A DNA stretch of 64,000 nt from Alphaproteobacteria bacterium. GTDB taxonomy: Bacteria > Pseudomonadota > Alphaproteobacteria > Micropepsales > Micropepsaceae. The translations under genes and the position numbers were made by a program. This document shows positions 52,332-62,523 of the stretch, piece by piece; position 1 is the stretch's first letter, and each line of letters begins with the position of its first letter. Below the pieces are notes generated by a model, which was not told where the DNA came from, made no database searches, and saw only the letters and a program-made list of their open reading frames with translations. The stretch spans positions 62,001 to 126,000 of the forward strand of contig WGMH01000007.1 in NCBI GenBank assembly GCA_016125165.1. The letters run 5' to 3'.

Positions 52332-53308
52332 GCTTTGCACTCCGCGCTTTTGCCGCCATGGGCGCGGAGCACGTCTTTCGCGTAATACATCGCCATGCCT
52401 TTGGCCTTCTTCTGGGTGGCTTCATCGCTGCCCAGAAGCGCGCCCGCATCCTTCGCCCAGCCTTCCGCGCATTCCTTCGCGTCGCGATCCGATGCCGCGC
52501 AGGCGATGAATGCGTCAAACGCCTTGTGATAGGTGGCGATATCGGCGCGCGTCATTGGCGCGCCGTGACCGGGAATGGCGGTGACGAACGGTGTCGCTTC
52601 GACCTTGCCAAGCGCATCGCTCCAGCCTTTCGGGCATGCGGTATCAAGGAACGGCGCAGGAAGCGTGACGAGATCCCCCGTGGCCACCACCTTGCTTGCC
52701 GGATCATAGACCCACACATCGCCATCGGTGGCCGCATTGGGCGCAAGGTTCACTTGCAGCGATTTTCCCGCGATGGTGCGCGTTGCAGATTTTGACACCA
52801 CGACATCGGGCTTCAGCGCAGCGCCGTTCTTCCATGTGGCGATATCGTTGCGGATATCTTCGGCGGTATCGGCGGGCACATCGCCGGATTTCAGATAGTC
52901 CTCCGCGCCTTTCGCGCTTCGCGCCAGAAAGCCCGTGAGCGCATCGTCGATGGCGTTGCTGGCAAACACCTTTGCGCCCGGATAGGCGCGCTTCAGATCG
53001 GGATTGCCGCTGACGTGATCGAGATGCCAATGGCTGTTGACGATGGCGGCGATGGGTTTGTGATGCGCCTTCGCGAAATCGAGGATCGCCTGCCGCTGCC
53101 AGAGGTGACGCCCCGTGTCCATCACGATGAGGCCCTTGGGGCCATCGAAGATCACCGTGTTTCCATCCGGCTGGCGGTCCGGCAGAAAGCCGCCGGGGAT
53201 CAGCCAAACATCTTTCGCAATGGACTTTGCCTGCGGCGCAGGCGGAGTTTCCGCATGCGCGGCAATCGCGGCGAGACAGAGGAAGACACCAAGGGCGACA
53301 GCACGCAT
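52328..53308 (-). CDS. Metallo-beta-lactamase-fold hydrolase, exported
   Basis: 326 residues with a signal peptide (1-19, IAAHA). The MBL metal site is clear: NSHWHLDHVSG (His93, His95, Asp97, His98), followed by an ATGDLVTLPAP (metal-bridging Asp) and AIPGHGAPMTR (His). The fold is that of subclass B3/MBL-superfamily hydrolases; actual lactamase activity cannot be concluded. Its start is divergent from the Gfo/Idh/MocA gene, and the frame stays open upstream with no family similarity. Confidence 0.88.
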   Translation of the reverse strand: MRAVALGVFLCLAAIAAHAETPPAPQAKSIAKDVWLIPGGFLPDRQPDGNTVIFDGPKGLIVMDTGRHLWQRQAILDFAKAHHKPIAAIVNSHWHLDHVSGNPDLKRAYPGAKVFASNAIDDALTGFLARSAKGAEDYLKSGDVPADTAEDIRNDIATWKNGAALKPDVVVSKSATRTIAGKSLQVNLAPNAATDGDVWVYDPASKVVATGDLVTLPAPFLDTACPKGWSDALGKVEATPFVTAIPGHGAPMTRADIATYHKAFDAFIACAASDRDAKECAEGWAKDAGALLGSDEATQKKAKGMAMYYAKDVLRAHGGKSAECKA

Positions 53309-53502
53309 GCTGAACTCCAAGCGATCAATACGGCGCGATGGTCGGAAAGCCGACCCGCAGCGTCGATGCACGACAGCGTGATAGCCGTGCGCAGCGGTTA
53401 TGCGCCTGATGAATGGACCGGCCAATCCCCGCGCCACCGCGGCGCGAGCAGTCCGGTGCAATGGGACTTTCCCGCTGCCGCAAATCGGCTAGGCTTTCAT
53501 CC

Positions 53503-54660
53503 ATGACACGTACACGTATTGCCGTAATCGGCCTTGGCCAGCGCATCGCCCATGTTCTGCGGGCGATGGAGGATGTGGAATGGGATTATGAGATCGCGGG
53601 CTATGCCGACCCGGCGCCGGTTGGAGCCTCGATCCTGGCCGAGCGCAATATTGCGACCGGGCGCGCCTATGCCGACGTGACGGCGCTCTTGAAAGACGGG
53701 CCTTACGATCTCGTCATGATCGGCTCGCCGAACCACCTGCACTACGAGCATCTGCTTGCCGCATTCGAAGCAGGCCATCCCATCTTCGCCGAAAAGCCGA
53801 TCGTGCGTACCGAGGAAGAAACCTTGGCGCTGGCCCGGCACCTCGCGGATGTGAAAACGCCGCCGCTCCATATCGGGCTGGTGATGCGCTCCATGCCCAT
53901 CGTGCGCGAAACGATTGCGCGCGTGGACGCGGGTCAGCTTGGGCGCATCATTTCGATGGATGCGACGGAGCATCTTCACCCGGAGCATGGCGGATACCTG
54001 GCGCGAAACTGGCGGCGCAAGCAGGAATGGGGCGGCTCCTACTTCCTCGACAAGGTGTGCCACGACTTCGACATCTTCGGCCGGCTGATGGGCGCGCGAC
54101 CCAAGCGCGTGGCGAGCTTCGGCGGCAAGAAGCTGTTCGGACCAGAGTTCGACAAAGGCCCGCGCCACTATTCCGATGGCGAGGAAGCCTATGCGCTGCG
54201 CGATGCAGGATGGGCCGGTGCCAACGATGCCTTCCACTCCGACATGGATGTGACGGACCATCAGACCGCCATCGTGGAATATGAAAGCGGTGCGCAGCTG
54301 TCGTTTCATTCGAACACGCATGTCTCGCTGTTGGAGCGGCGCTGGTACATCGCTGGCAGCGAGGGCACGCTCGTGGCAGACCTTGTGCGCAACAAGCTGC
54401 TCTATCGCGGCGCCTTCGACCGCAAGAAACCCGAGAAGATGGAATGGGGCGGGCTCACCGCCGATCTGCACAATGGCGCCGATCAGGCGATGGCAGCGGA
54501 CCTAAAGAAGGCACTCGACGGCGAAGCACCGTTCCCCGTGACGCCGCAGGATTCGATGGTGGCGGGGCTGACCGTGATGGCCATCGACAAGGCGATGGAA
54601 ACCGGCAGCGTGATCGATTGCGCGCCGATGTGGGCGGCTTACGACAAGGCACGCCAATAA
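53503..54660 (+). CDS. Gfo/Idh/MocA family oxidoreductase
   Basis: 385 residues. N-terminal Rossmann domain TRIAVIGLGQRIAHVLRAM, in which the third glycine of GxGxxG is replaced (Gly-Leu-Gly-Gln-Arg-Ile), MIGSPNHLHYEHLLAAFEAGHPIFAEKPI with the family Glu-Lys-Pro, then a C-terminal alpha/beta domain with CHDFDIFGRLMG (catalytic Asp/His-like) and a long insertion at about 205-245 with FDKGPRHYSDGEEAY. Family members dehydrogenate or reduce sugars and cyclitols with NAD(P). The substrate is unknown and the altered nucleotide loop is notable. Confidence 0.86.
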   Translation: MTRTRIAVIGLGQRIAHVLRAMEDVEWDYEIAGYADPAPVGASILAERNIATGRAYADVTALLKDGPYDLVMIGSPNHLHYEHLLAAFEAGHPIFAEKPIVRTEEETLALARHLADVKTPPLHIGLVMRSMPIVRETIARVDAGQLGRIISMDATEHLHPEHGGYLARNWRRKQEWGGSYFLDKVCHDFDIFGRLMGARPKRVASFGGKKLFGPEFDKGPRHYSDGEEAYALRDAGWAGANDAFHSDMDVTDHQTAIVEYESGAQLSFHSNTHVSLLERRWYIAGSEGTLVADLVRNKLLYRGAFDRKKPEKMEWGGLTADLHNGADQAMAADLKKALDGEAPFPVTPQDSMVAGLTVMAIDKAMETGSVIDCAPMWAAYDKARQ

Positions 54661-54670
54661 CCAGGCGAGG

Positions 54671-55261
54671 CTATGACGCCGGTTTCTTCTCCGACAGCGC
54701 CTTGAAATATTCGATGGCTTCGGGCGCATCCCATTCGGCGGCGCCGGTGGCGCGGGCGATCTCGCGGCCTTGCGGATCGATCAGCACGCTGACCGGCAGG
54801 CCATAGGCGGTGAAGGCGCGCATCAGCGCGACATTGCCATCCACATACACATTCAGCGCATCGGCCTTGTGTTTCGCGAGAAAGGTCTTGGTCTCGGCAG
54901 CATCGGAACGTCCCACATTCACCGCCACAACCGTGAGCTTGTCTGCGGGGACGGCCCTGGAAAGCCTGGCGAGCGCGGGCAGTTCCTTCACGCAGGGGCC
55001 ACACCATGTCGCCCACAGATTGAGCAGGACGTAGCGGCCCTTGAAATCGGCAAGGCCCAGCCGCTTCGCGCTGGCATCGGAGAACGCCACATCCGGAATG
55101 GATTTGGGCGTTTGCGCGACGGCGAGCTTGGCCAGAGGCTGCGGCGGATGCGCCGCATCGTGGACAGGCGCGGGCATCATCACATATAGAACGGCAAGGC
55201 CCGCAACCACCGCGAGGATCGCGGCGGCGGCTATCACTCTCGAACGCATCATCGTCATCAT
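54671..55261 (-). CDS. TlpA-like membrane-anchored thioredoxin
   Basis: 196 residues from the first of four closely spaced ATG codons (55261, 55258, 55252, 55249). One membrane anchor (about 9-28), then a periplasmic thioredoxin fold with [23 protein letters not shown] (WCGPC at 86-90) and a cis-proline in [15 protein letters not shown]. TlpA/ResA/DsbE-type proteins reduce disulfides for cytochrome c or oxidase assembly. The divergent argH starts only 9 nt away, so each gene's promoter must lie largely in the other's coding region. Confidence 0.9.
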   Translation of the reverse strand: MMTMMRSRVIAAAAILAVVAGLAVLYVMMPAPVHDAAHPPQPLAKLAVAQTPKSIPDVAFSDASAKRLGLADFKGRYVLLNLWATWCGPCVKELPALARLSRAVPADKLTVVAVNVGRSDAAETKTFLAKHKADALNVYVDGNVALMRAFTAYGLPVSVLIDPQGREIARATGAAEWDAPEAIEYFKALSEKKPAS

Positions 55262-55270
55262 CGAAACGCC

Positions 55271-56653
55271 ATGAGTACGAACAGCATGTGGGGCGGGCGC
55301 TTTCAGGGCGGACCCGCGGAGGTCATGGAGGCGATAAACGTCTCCATCGATTTCGACAAGCGTCTTGCCGCCCAGGACCTGGCCGGTTCGAAGGCGCATG
55401 TGACCATGCTGGCCCGGCAAGGCATCGTCTCAAAGGCCGATTCCGAGGCGATTTTGCAGGGGTTGGACGCTATCGGGCGCGAGATCGCCGAGGGTACGTT
55501 TACCTTCAAACGTGAATTCGAGGACATTCACCTCAATATCGAATCCCGGCTGGCGGAACTGGCCGGCCCGGTGGCCGGACGCCTGCACACCGCACGCTCG
55601 CGCAACGATCAGGTGGCGACCGATTTCCGTCTCTGGGTGCGCGAGGCCTGTGAACGTGCGCGCCACGGCGTGCTGATGGTGCAGAAGGCGCTCGTGGCGC
55701 AGGCCGAAGCCCACACTGAAACCATCATGCCCGGCTTCACCCACATGCAGCCTGCGCAGCCGGTGAGTTTTGCGCATCATTGTCTGGCCTATGTCGAGAT
55801 GCTCGCGCGCGATGGGTCGCGTTTTTCCGATGCAGGCCAGCGCATGAATGAATCGCCGCTCGGTGCGGCGGCGCTGGCGGGGACGCCTTTTCCCATCGAC
55901 CGGCACCAGACCGCGCAGGCGCTGGGCTTCGATGGCCCCGCACGCAATTCGCTCGACGCGGTTTCCGCCCGCGACTTCGCGCTCGAATTTCTTTCGGCGG
56001 CGACGATCTGTTCGATGCATTTGTCGCGGCTGGCCGAAGAGATCGTGCTGTGGGCCTCGCCTGCCTATGGCTTCATCAGACTCAGTGACGCCTACACCAC
56101 CGGCTCCTCCATCATGCCGCAGAAACGCAATCCCGATGCAGCCGAGCTGGTGCGCGCGAAGACCGGCCGCATTCTTGGCAGCTTCGTGGCGCTGACGACG
56201 GTGATGAAAGGCCTTGCGCTGGCCTATGCGAAGGACCTTCAGGAAGACAAGGAACAGGTGTTCGCCGCCGCCGACGCGCTCGATCTGGCGCTGGCCGCGA
56301 TGGCCGGCATGGCAGGCGACATGAAGCCTGATGCCGATGCGATGAAGCGTGCTGCGGAGAAAGGCTTTCCCACCGCCACAGACCTTGCGGACTACGTGGT
56401 GACGAAACTCGGCAAGCCTTTCCGCGAAGCCCATCACATCGCGGGCGCGATTGTGAAGCGCGCCGAGGCACTGGGTGTTGCACTCGATCAGGTGCCGCTG
56501 GCCGACATGCGGAGCGTTGAACCGGGCCTGACCGAAGATGTGTTCAAGGTGCTGTCACTTGAGGCTTCGCTGAATTCACGCACCAGTTTTGGCGGCACCG
56601 CGCCGGTGCGCGTGCGCGAACAGATCGCCTTCTGGCGGGAGAGACTGACATGA
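55271..56653 (+). CDS. argH: Argininosuccinate lyase
   Basis: 460 residues. Final step of arginine synthesis: argininosuccinate to arginine and fumarate. Fumarase/aspartase superfamily signatures: [50 protein letters not shown] and the catalytic-serine loop [18 protein letters not shown]. It is followed by overlapping lptM and lysA, a very common alphaproteobacterial order. Its last codons overlap the lptM start by 4 nt. Confidence 0.97.
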   Translation: MSTNSMWGGRFQGGPAEVMEAINVSIDFDKRLAAQDLAGSKAHVTMLARQGIVSKADSEAILQGLDAIGREIAEGTFTFKREFEDIHLNIESRLAELAGPVAGRLHTARSRNDQVATDFRLWVREACERARHGVLMVQKALVAQAEAHTETIMPGFTHMQPAQPVSFAHHCLAYVEMLARDGSRFSDAGQRMNESPLGAAALAGTPFPIDRHQTAQALGFDGPARNSLDAVSARDFALEFLSAATICSMHLSRLAEEIVLWASPAYGFIRLSDAYTTGSSIMPQKRNPDAAELVRAKTGRILGSFVALTTVMKGLALAYAKDLQEDKEQVFAAADALDLALAAMAGMAGDMKPDADAMKRAAEKGFPTATDLADYVVTKLGKPFREAHHIAGAIVKRAEALGVALDQVPLADMRSVEPGLTEDVFKVLSLEASLNSRTSFGGTAPVRVREQIAFWRERLT

Positions 56654-56793
56654 TGCTGCGTCTTCTCGTGGTTGTAGCCCTTGCCATCGCGGTTCCGGCC
56701 TGCGGCACCAAGAGCGATCTTGTGATGCCCAACGGCAAGGAAACGCCGAAGGACAAGAAAGACCCTTCAAAGCCGAACGATCCGCTCGGCTGA
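56650..56793 (+). CDS. lptM: Small lipoprotein LptM (YifL-like)
   Basis: 47 residues (46 if the second ATG at 56653 is used). [18 protein letters not shown] is a lipoprotein signal with lipobox VPAC, then [11 protein letters not shown] and a hydrophilic Lys/Pro/Asp tail. Small lipoproteins at this exact place between argH and lysA are the LptM family, which aids maturation of the LptDE LPS translocon. GGGAG lies about 8 nt upstream. It overlaps argH by 4 nt and lysA by 1 nt, so all three are translated in a row. Confidence 0.85.
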   Translation: MMLRLLVVVALAIAVPACGTKSDLVMPNGKETPKDKKDPSKPNDPLG

Positions 56794-58061
56794 TGAATCA
56801 TTTCGCGTACCGGGACGGGCGGCTCTTCGCCGAAGATGTTGATCTTCTGGCGCTGGCCGAAGGCGTTGGCACACCGGCTTATGTCTATTCCTCGGCCACG
56901 CTGGAACGGCACTACCGCGTGTTCGCAGAGGCGTTTCCCAGAAGCGCCCTCATTGCCTTCTCCGTAAAGGCGAATGGAAATCTGGCAGTGCTGAAAACAC
57001 TTGCCAGACTTGGCGCGGGCGCGGATGTGGTTTCGGGCGGCGAACTCAAGAAGGCGCTGGCGGCGGGAATTTCGGCTTCGCGCGTCGTGTTCTCCGGCGT
57101 CGGCAAAACCAAAGCCGAAATGCGCGCGGCGCTGGAAGCGGGCATCCACCAGTTCAACGTGGAAAGCGAGCCGGAGCTTGATGCCTTGAGCGAGGTTGCA
57201 GTTTCGCTCGGCAAGTCTGCGCCCGTCACCATCCGCATCAACCCTGACGTGGACGCCAAAACACACGCCAAGATCACCACCGGAACGGCGGAAACCAAAT
57301 TCGGCATTCCGTGGGAGCGCGCGCGCGCGGCCTATGCGCTGGCGGCGAAATTGCCGGGGCTTTCGATTGTGGGCGTGGATATGCACATCGGCAGCCAGAT
57401 CACCGAGCTTCTGCCGTTCGAGCAGGCGTTCGGGCGCCTTGCCGAGATGATCACGTTGCTGCGCGCCGACGGACACGCCATTGCGCGCGCCGATCTGGGT
57501 GGCGGGCTTGGCGTTCCCTATCGCGCGAGCAATGAGCCGCCCCCCGATCCGGCAGCCTATGGCGCGCTGGCGACGAAGCTGGCGAAGGAACAGGGCGTGG
57601 ACCTGATCCTGGAGCCGGGGCGGCTGATCGCGGCCAATGCAGGCATTCTTCTGGCGCGCGTGACTTACGTTAAGGAAGGCGCCGCCAAGAAATTCCTCAT
57701 TCTCGATGCGGGGATGAACGATTTGATGCGGCCGGCGCTCTATGACGCGTACCACGAGATCGTCCCGGTATCGGAACCCGCGCCCGATGCACCACGCGCG
57801 CATTACGACGTTGTTGGGCCGGTCTGCGAAACCACCGACATTTTCGCAAGCGATCGTGAACTGCCATGCCTTAATTCGGGCGATGTGGTGGCGTTTATGA
57901 CCGCAGGCGCCTATGGCGCGGTGATGGCTTCGGCCTACAATGCGCGGCCGCCTGCGCCGGAAGTTCTCGTGAAGGGCGCGGCATGGAGCATTGTGCGGCC
58001 CCGATTGAGCGATGACGCATTACTGGAACTGGATCGCATCCCGGACTGGCTGGCTGATTAA
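56793..58061 (+). CDS. lysA: Diaminopimelate decarboxylase
   Basis: 422 residues. Final step of lysine synthesis. PLP lysine Lys59 in IAFSVKANGNLAVL, ADVVSGGELKKALAAG, VGVDMHIGSQIT (His), LGGGLGVPY, EPGRLIAANAG and CETTDIFASDRELP. Fold-type III barrel plus beta domain. It starts in the lptM stop codon (TGATG). The following TIGR02302 gene apparently begins inside its last 50 nt. Confidence 0.97.
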   Translation: MNHFAYRDGRLFAEDVDLLALAEGVGTPAYVYSSATLERHYRVFAEAFPRSALIAFSVKANGNLAVLKTLARLGAGADVVSGGELKKALAAGISASRVVFSGVGKTKAEMRAALEAGIHQFNVESEPELDALSEVAVSLGKSAPVTIRINPDVDAKTHAKITTGTAETKFGIPWERARAAYALAAKLPGLSIVGVDMHIGSQITELLPFEQAFGRLAEMITLLRADGHAIARADLGGGLGVPYRASNEPPPDPAAYGALATKLAKEQGVDLILEPGRLIAANAGILLARVTYVKEGAAKKFLILDAGMNDLMRPALYDAYHEIVPVSEPAPDAPRAHYDVVGPVCETTDIFASDRELPCLNSGDVVAFMTAGAYGAVMASAYNARPPAPEVLVKGAAWSIVRPRLSDDALLELDRIPDWLAD

Positions 58062-60426
58062 GGAAATCCGCCAGACACTCGCCGACCCCGTCGAGCGGCG
58101 GATTGCGCTCGCGCGCGCGGTGCTTGGCTGGGAGATCGTGTGGCCGGCACTGTGGCCCGCAAGCGGCATATTGGGCGCCTATGTGGCGGTGGGGCTGTTC
58201 GGCCTCTTCGATCTGCTGCCGTGGGAAATCCATCTGCTCCTGATGATGGGTGTGCTCGGCGGTTGCGGCTGGCTAACCTTTGAAACCCTCAAGGGCGCAC
58301 ATGTGCCCACATGGGAGGAAGGCGCGCGGCGTGTGGAACGCGATAGCGCGCTGTCACACCGGCCGATCAGCGAACATGACGATGTGCAGGCCGTGGGCAC
58401 CAGCGACCCATGGTCGGTATCGCTCTGGCGCGTGCATGTGAAGCGGCTTCTGGCCAGCATCGGAATCCTGCGCACGAAAATGCCATCGCCCGGCCTGCCT
58501 GCGCGCGATCCGCATGCGGTGCGCTTCGTGGTGCTGGTGTCGCTGGTGCTGGGCGTGGTGTTCGCGGGGCACAACACCGGACAACGCCTGTTCGATGCCT
58601 TCGCCCCCAATCTCTCCGGCAATGGCCCGCCGCCGACGATGGATGCGTGGATCAATCCGCCAGCCTACACCGGACAGGCGCCGCTTTATCTGCGCGCCGA
58701 TGCCTCGGGCACCATCACCATTCCGGAAAATTCACAGCTGGTGGTGCGCGTGCACGGTTCGCGCGGCACCCCCGTGCTGGAAGCCGACCCACACAAGAAC
58801 GGCGTTCCGGATTTCGAAGGCTCCAGCGGCGAATATGCCGCGAGCTACAAGATCGGCGAGACCAGCCGCATTGCGGTGCGCGCGAGCGGGCGCGAACTCG
58901 GCCGCTGGAGCGTGCGCACGCTCGCCGACAACGCGCCGGTGATCGCGTTTTCCGAACCACCGTCGAAAACCGAGCGGCAGGTGCTGAAACTGGTGTTCAC
59001 GGCAGGCGATGATTACGGCGTGACCTCGGTACGCGCGCTCATCACCCCGCTCAATCCGGCCTACAGGCGCAAGGAACCGTTCGCTGTCGATCTGCCGCTG
59101 GCTGCTGCTTCGGCGAAGACATTGAAGCAGACAGATTTCCAGGATCTGACCGAGCATCCGCTTGCAGGCCTGATGGTGAAAATCGTTTTGGAAGCGCGTG
59201 ATGGCGCAGGCCACAGAGGATATTCCAAGGCGGTCGAAATCCGCCTGCCGCAGCGGGTGTTCACCGATCCGCTCGCGCGCGCGCTGGTGGAGCAGCGGCA
59301 AATGCTGGCGCTGGGTCAACCCGCCGTCCGCCAGCGTGTCATCAAGACGCTCGATGCCCTCACCATCGCGCCGGAAATTTTCTACGAAGGACGCGGCAAC
59401 ATCTACATGGCCATTCGCGGCGCCTATTGGGGCCTGAAACTGGCGAGCAGCCGCGAAGATGTTGAGCGCGTGCAGGACCTCTTGTGGCAGACAGCGCTGG
59501 CGCTGGAGAATGGCGGCGCCCTTCTGGCAGCGCAGGAATTGCGCAAGATCCAGCAGCAGCTTTCCGAGGCACTGGCGCAAGGCGCGCCGCAGGAAGTGAT
59601 CGACGCGCTGATGCAGCGCTATCAGGAAGCCTTGCAGCGCTATCTGCAGGCGCTGGCCCAAAATGCACAGCCCTCCAACGGGCAACCGCCACCGCCCGGT
59701 GCGAAAGTGCTGAGCGAAAAAGATCTGAACGATCTTCTCGCCGCCATCCAGAAACTTGCGCAATCCGGTGCGCGCGACAGCGCCATGCAGATGCTGGCGC
59801 TGCTGCAAAGCCTGATTGAAAATCTGCACATGTCGCAGGGCGGACCCGGCGGACAATCCGCGCAGGATCAGAAGATGGGCAAGGCCATTCAGGATTTGGG
59901 CGAACTGATGGGCCGTCAGCGCAACCTGATGGACAAGACGTTCCGCGAGAAACAGGGAAACCCCGATCCGAAGGATGGCGGACCCAAGGGCCTGGCCCAG
60001 CAGCAGGGCAAATTGCACGACGACATGGACAAGGTTTTGAAAGACCTTGGCGAAAAATCGCCCGACGCCTTCGGCAAAGCCGGGCGCGAAATGAACGATG
60101 CGCAGGGCCGGCTTGGTGCGCAGGCGCTCGATGGCGCACAAGCCTCGCAGCAGAAGGCACTCGAGGCCATGCGCGAAGGCACCGGCAAGCTCGCCGAGGA
60201 ACTGATGAAGCGCAATGGCCAGCAGGGACCGAACGGCAACGAAGATCCGCTTGGCCGCCAGACGGGAAAGAACGGCTCACCCTTCGGCAGCAATGTGAAA
60301 GTGCCCGATGAATCGAGTCTTGCGCGGGCGCGTTCCATTCTGGAGGAACTTCGCCGCCGCGCCGCCGAACGCGGACGGCCGAAGGAAGAACTCGACTACA
60401 TCGACCGGTTGTTGAAAGAGTTCTGA
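58012..60426 (+). CDS. TIGR02302 family (DUF4175) membrane protein
   Basis: 804 residues. Three hydrophobic segments (two around 43-85, one around 170-190), a periplasmic-looking beta-rich part with MDAWINPPAYTGQAPLYL and DNAPVIAFSEPP, then a long helical, Gln/Ala/Gly-rich region (about 430-800) with LQRYLQALAQNAQPSNGQP and a conserved C-terminal DESSLARARSILEELRRRAAERGRPKEELDYIDRLLK (in short runs). Found in this place after lysA in many Alphaproteobacteria; function unknown. The first ATG overlaps lysA by 50 nt; alignment to typical starts suggests initiation could be nearer residue 24, but no standard start codon is there. Confidence 0.83.
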   Translation: MTHYWNWIASRTGWLIKEIRQTLADPVERRIALARAVLGWEIVWPALWPASGILGAYVAVGLFGLFDLLPWEIHLLLMMGVLGGCGWLTFETLKGAHVPTWEEGARRVERDSALSHRPISEHDDVQAVGTSDPWSVSLWRVHVKRLLASIGILRTKMPSPGLPARDPHAVRFVVLVSLVLGVVFAGHNTGQRLFDAFAPNLSGNGPPPTMDAWINPPAYTGQAPLYLRADASGTITIPENSQLVVRVHGSRGTPVLEADPHKNGVPDFEGSSGEYAASYKIGETSRIAVRASGRELGRWSVRTLADNAPVIAFSEPPSKTERQVLKLVFTAGDDYGVTSVRALITPLNPAYRRKEPFAVDLPLAAASAKTLKQTDFQDLTEHPLAGLMVKIVLEARDGAGHRGYSKAVEIRLPQRVFTDPLARALVEQRQMLALGQPAVRQRVIKTLDALTIAPEIFYEGRGNIYMAIRGAYWGLKLASSREDVERVQDLLWQTALALENGGALLAAQELRKIQQQLSEALAQGAPQEVIDALMQRYQEALQRYLQALAQNAQPSNGQPPPPGAKVLSEKDLNDLLAAIQKLAQSGARDSAMQMLALLQSLIENLHMSQGGPGGQSAQDQKMGKAIQDLGELMGRQRNLMDKTFREKQGNPDPKDGGPKGLAQQQGKLHDDMDKVLKDLGEKSPDAFGKAGREMNDAQGRLGAQALDGAQASQQKALEAMREGTGKLAEELMKRNGQQGPNGNEDPLGRQTGKNGSPFGSNVKVPDESSLARARSILEELRRRAAERGRPKEELDYIDRLLKEF

Positions 60427-60455
60427 TTTGCAGCGCGATTTTTCGGAAAGCCGCT

Positions 60456-61004
60456 TTACATTTTTCCGATCGCGCTCTGGTCCACGCGCCCGATGAATGG
60501 CAGACCGCGATCAGCGCCCGCATCGTCCATGCCGTAGCCGACCAGAAAGCCGCTGACGCCGCGAAACATCACGTGGTCAGCCTGCAGCAGCGCATCGGCA
60601 CGTGCCTTGTCCACGGCGACAGCGGTGGTGACGGCGGTTGCGCCTTTCGCACGCGCCATGGCGCACGCCTTTACAAGCGTGGTGCCGCGATCGAGCACGC
60701 CGTCGATGAGCAAAACATGCTTTCCCGAAAGATCGGATTCGATATCGACCCGCACGGTGATTTCATCCGCGCCTGTGCGCATGGCGCCATAGGAACGCAG
60801 CCAGACAAATTCGACGGGAAGCGAAAGACCCTCGCGCGCCAGTCCGCGCAGCAGATCGGCGGCAAACACAAATGCGCCCGCAAGCACCGCGATGGCAATA
60901 TCAGGCTTTTGTGGCGCGCCCGCGATCTGGTGCGACAGCCGCGCGATGCCTTCGGCGATGTCAGCTTCGGAGAAGAGTGGCGTCAGCGCGCGAGGCGCTG
61001 TCAC
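60456..61004 (-). CDS. hpt: Hypoxanthine phosphoribosyltransferase-like protein
   Basis: 182 residues, type I phosphoribosyltransferase. PDIAIAVLAGAFVFAADLLRGL (PP loop), FVWLRSYGAM (flexible-loop Ser-Tyr) and HVLLIDGVLDRGTTL (PRPP loop). The PRPP loop, normally ED-x-x-DTG-x-T, reads DGVLDRGTT at 101-109: the second acidic residue is Gly and the Thr before the loop glycine is Arg. Activity for purine salvage is therefore likely but not certain. It overlaps the zinc-ribbon gene start by 4 nt and is convergent with TIGR02302. Confidence 0.85.
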   Translation of the reverse strand: MTAPRALTPLFSEADIAEGIARLSHQIAGAPQKPDIAIAVLAGAFVFAADLLRGLAREGLSLPVEFVWLRSYGAMRTGADEITVRVDIESDLSGKHVLLIDGVLDRGTTLVKACAMARAKGATAVTTAVAVDKARADALLQADHVMFRGVSGFLVGYGMDDAGADRGLPFIGRVDQSAIGKM

Positions 61005-61732
61005 GGCTTTCCGTCCGCGAAACGCAGTTCCAGATGTTTGGCGCCGGGCGGCGGCGATGATACGCGCGTGAGGAACGGAATTTTCTTCCCCGGCGCAAGT
61101 GTGGAGACGCTGGGCGCAAAACTCCAGTGATAGAGCTCCCGCTCATCGGCGCCGTAAAGCGTAACAACGACATTGGGCACGGCGACTTCGCGATTGGTGA
61201 TGTTCTCGATGCGGCCAGTGATGGCGAGAACGAACTGGCCGTCTTCCATTTCGCGGTGTGACGCGACCTGGCTGAACTGAATGCCGCGTGCGTTCACCTG
61301 AAGGCCAAGCGGGGCATAGAGCGATGCGGCTTGCGGCCAGATCTCAGCCACCTGCTGCCGGAACGATATCGCCGACCAGCCAATGAGCAGGATCGCACCG
61401 GCCAGCACCATCCAGCCAATGCCGACCGCGGCGCCGGCAAGCCAGCGGCGACGGGGACGCGGCGCCTCTTCATGGTCCTGTTCCACCGGCGCCTGAACGG
61501 GGCGCGGCGGCTGATACGCCTCCCGGCGCGGAATCACCGGGGGCGGTGTGGCCGGTTGCGGTGCGGGCGGCGCGGGTTCTGGCGCGTCAAAGGCGGGTTC
61601 GGGCGCTTCGGGTTCGGCAACCTGATGCCAGATGTGCCCGCATTTGGCGCAACGCACCTTGCGGCCCGGTGGCGCGAATTTGGATGCGTCGGCCGTGTAG
61701 CGCGTATCGCATTGGGGACAAGTGAGAATCAT
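61001..61732 (-). CDS. Zinc-ribbon (MJ0042-type) protein with DUF3426-like C-domain
   Basis: 243 residues. N-terminal zinc ribbon with CPQC and CAKC pairs (residues about 5-8 and 28-31), a long Pro/Ala/Glu-rich linker (about 40-110), one membrane segment (about 112-132; AVGIGWMVLAGAILLIGW) and a periplasmic beta domain with INGRIENITNREV-like text, typical of DUF3426. These proteins are membrane proteins of unknown role, often beside ftsE or prmA in Proteobacteria. Here the divergent gene is ftsE. It overlaps hpt by 4 nt. Confidence 0.88.
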   Translation of the reverse strand: MILTCPQCDTRYTADASKFAPPGRKVRCAKCGHIWHQVAEPEAPEPAFDAPEPAPPAPQPATPPPVIPRREAYQPPRPVQAPVEQDHEEAPRPRRRWLAGAAVGIGWMVLAGAILLIGWSAISFRQQVAEIWPQAASLYAPLGLQVNARGIQFSQVASHREMEDGQFVLAITGRIENITNREVAVPNVVVTLYGADERELYHWSFAPSVSTLAPGKKIPFLTRVSSPPPGAKHLELRFADGKP

Positions 61733-61851
61733 GCGCGGAAATTGCCAGTCCAGCCCCTTACACGGTAGCGGGAAGGGGCCTTATGCCGCAAGTTTTCGCG
61801 CAAATGCGCGAGGCCTTGTCACATGCGGGCCCGCCGCTATGGTCGCCCCCG

Positions 61852-62519
<668 letters not shown>

Positions 62520-62523
<4 letters not shown>

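Noticed and set aside
52328..53308. Antibiotic resistance by the metallo-beta-lactamase-fold and serine-hydrolase pair
   Set aside because: Fold and metal ligands are present, but both superfamilies are mostly non-lactamase and the serine enzyme lacks the Tyr-x-Asn motif; resistance cannot be claimed.
58732..60141. 469-codon open frame on the minus strand
   Set aside because: Antisense to the TIGR02302 gene; no domain recognised.
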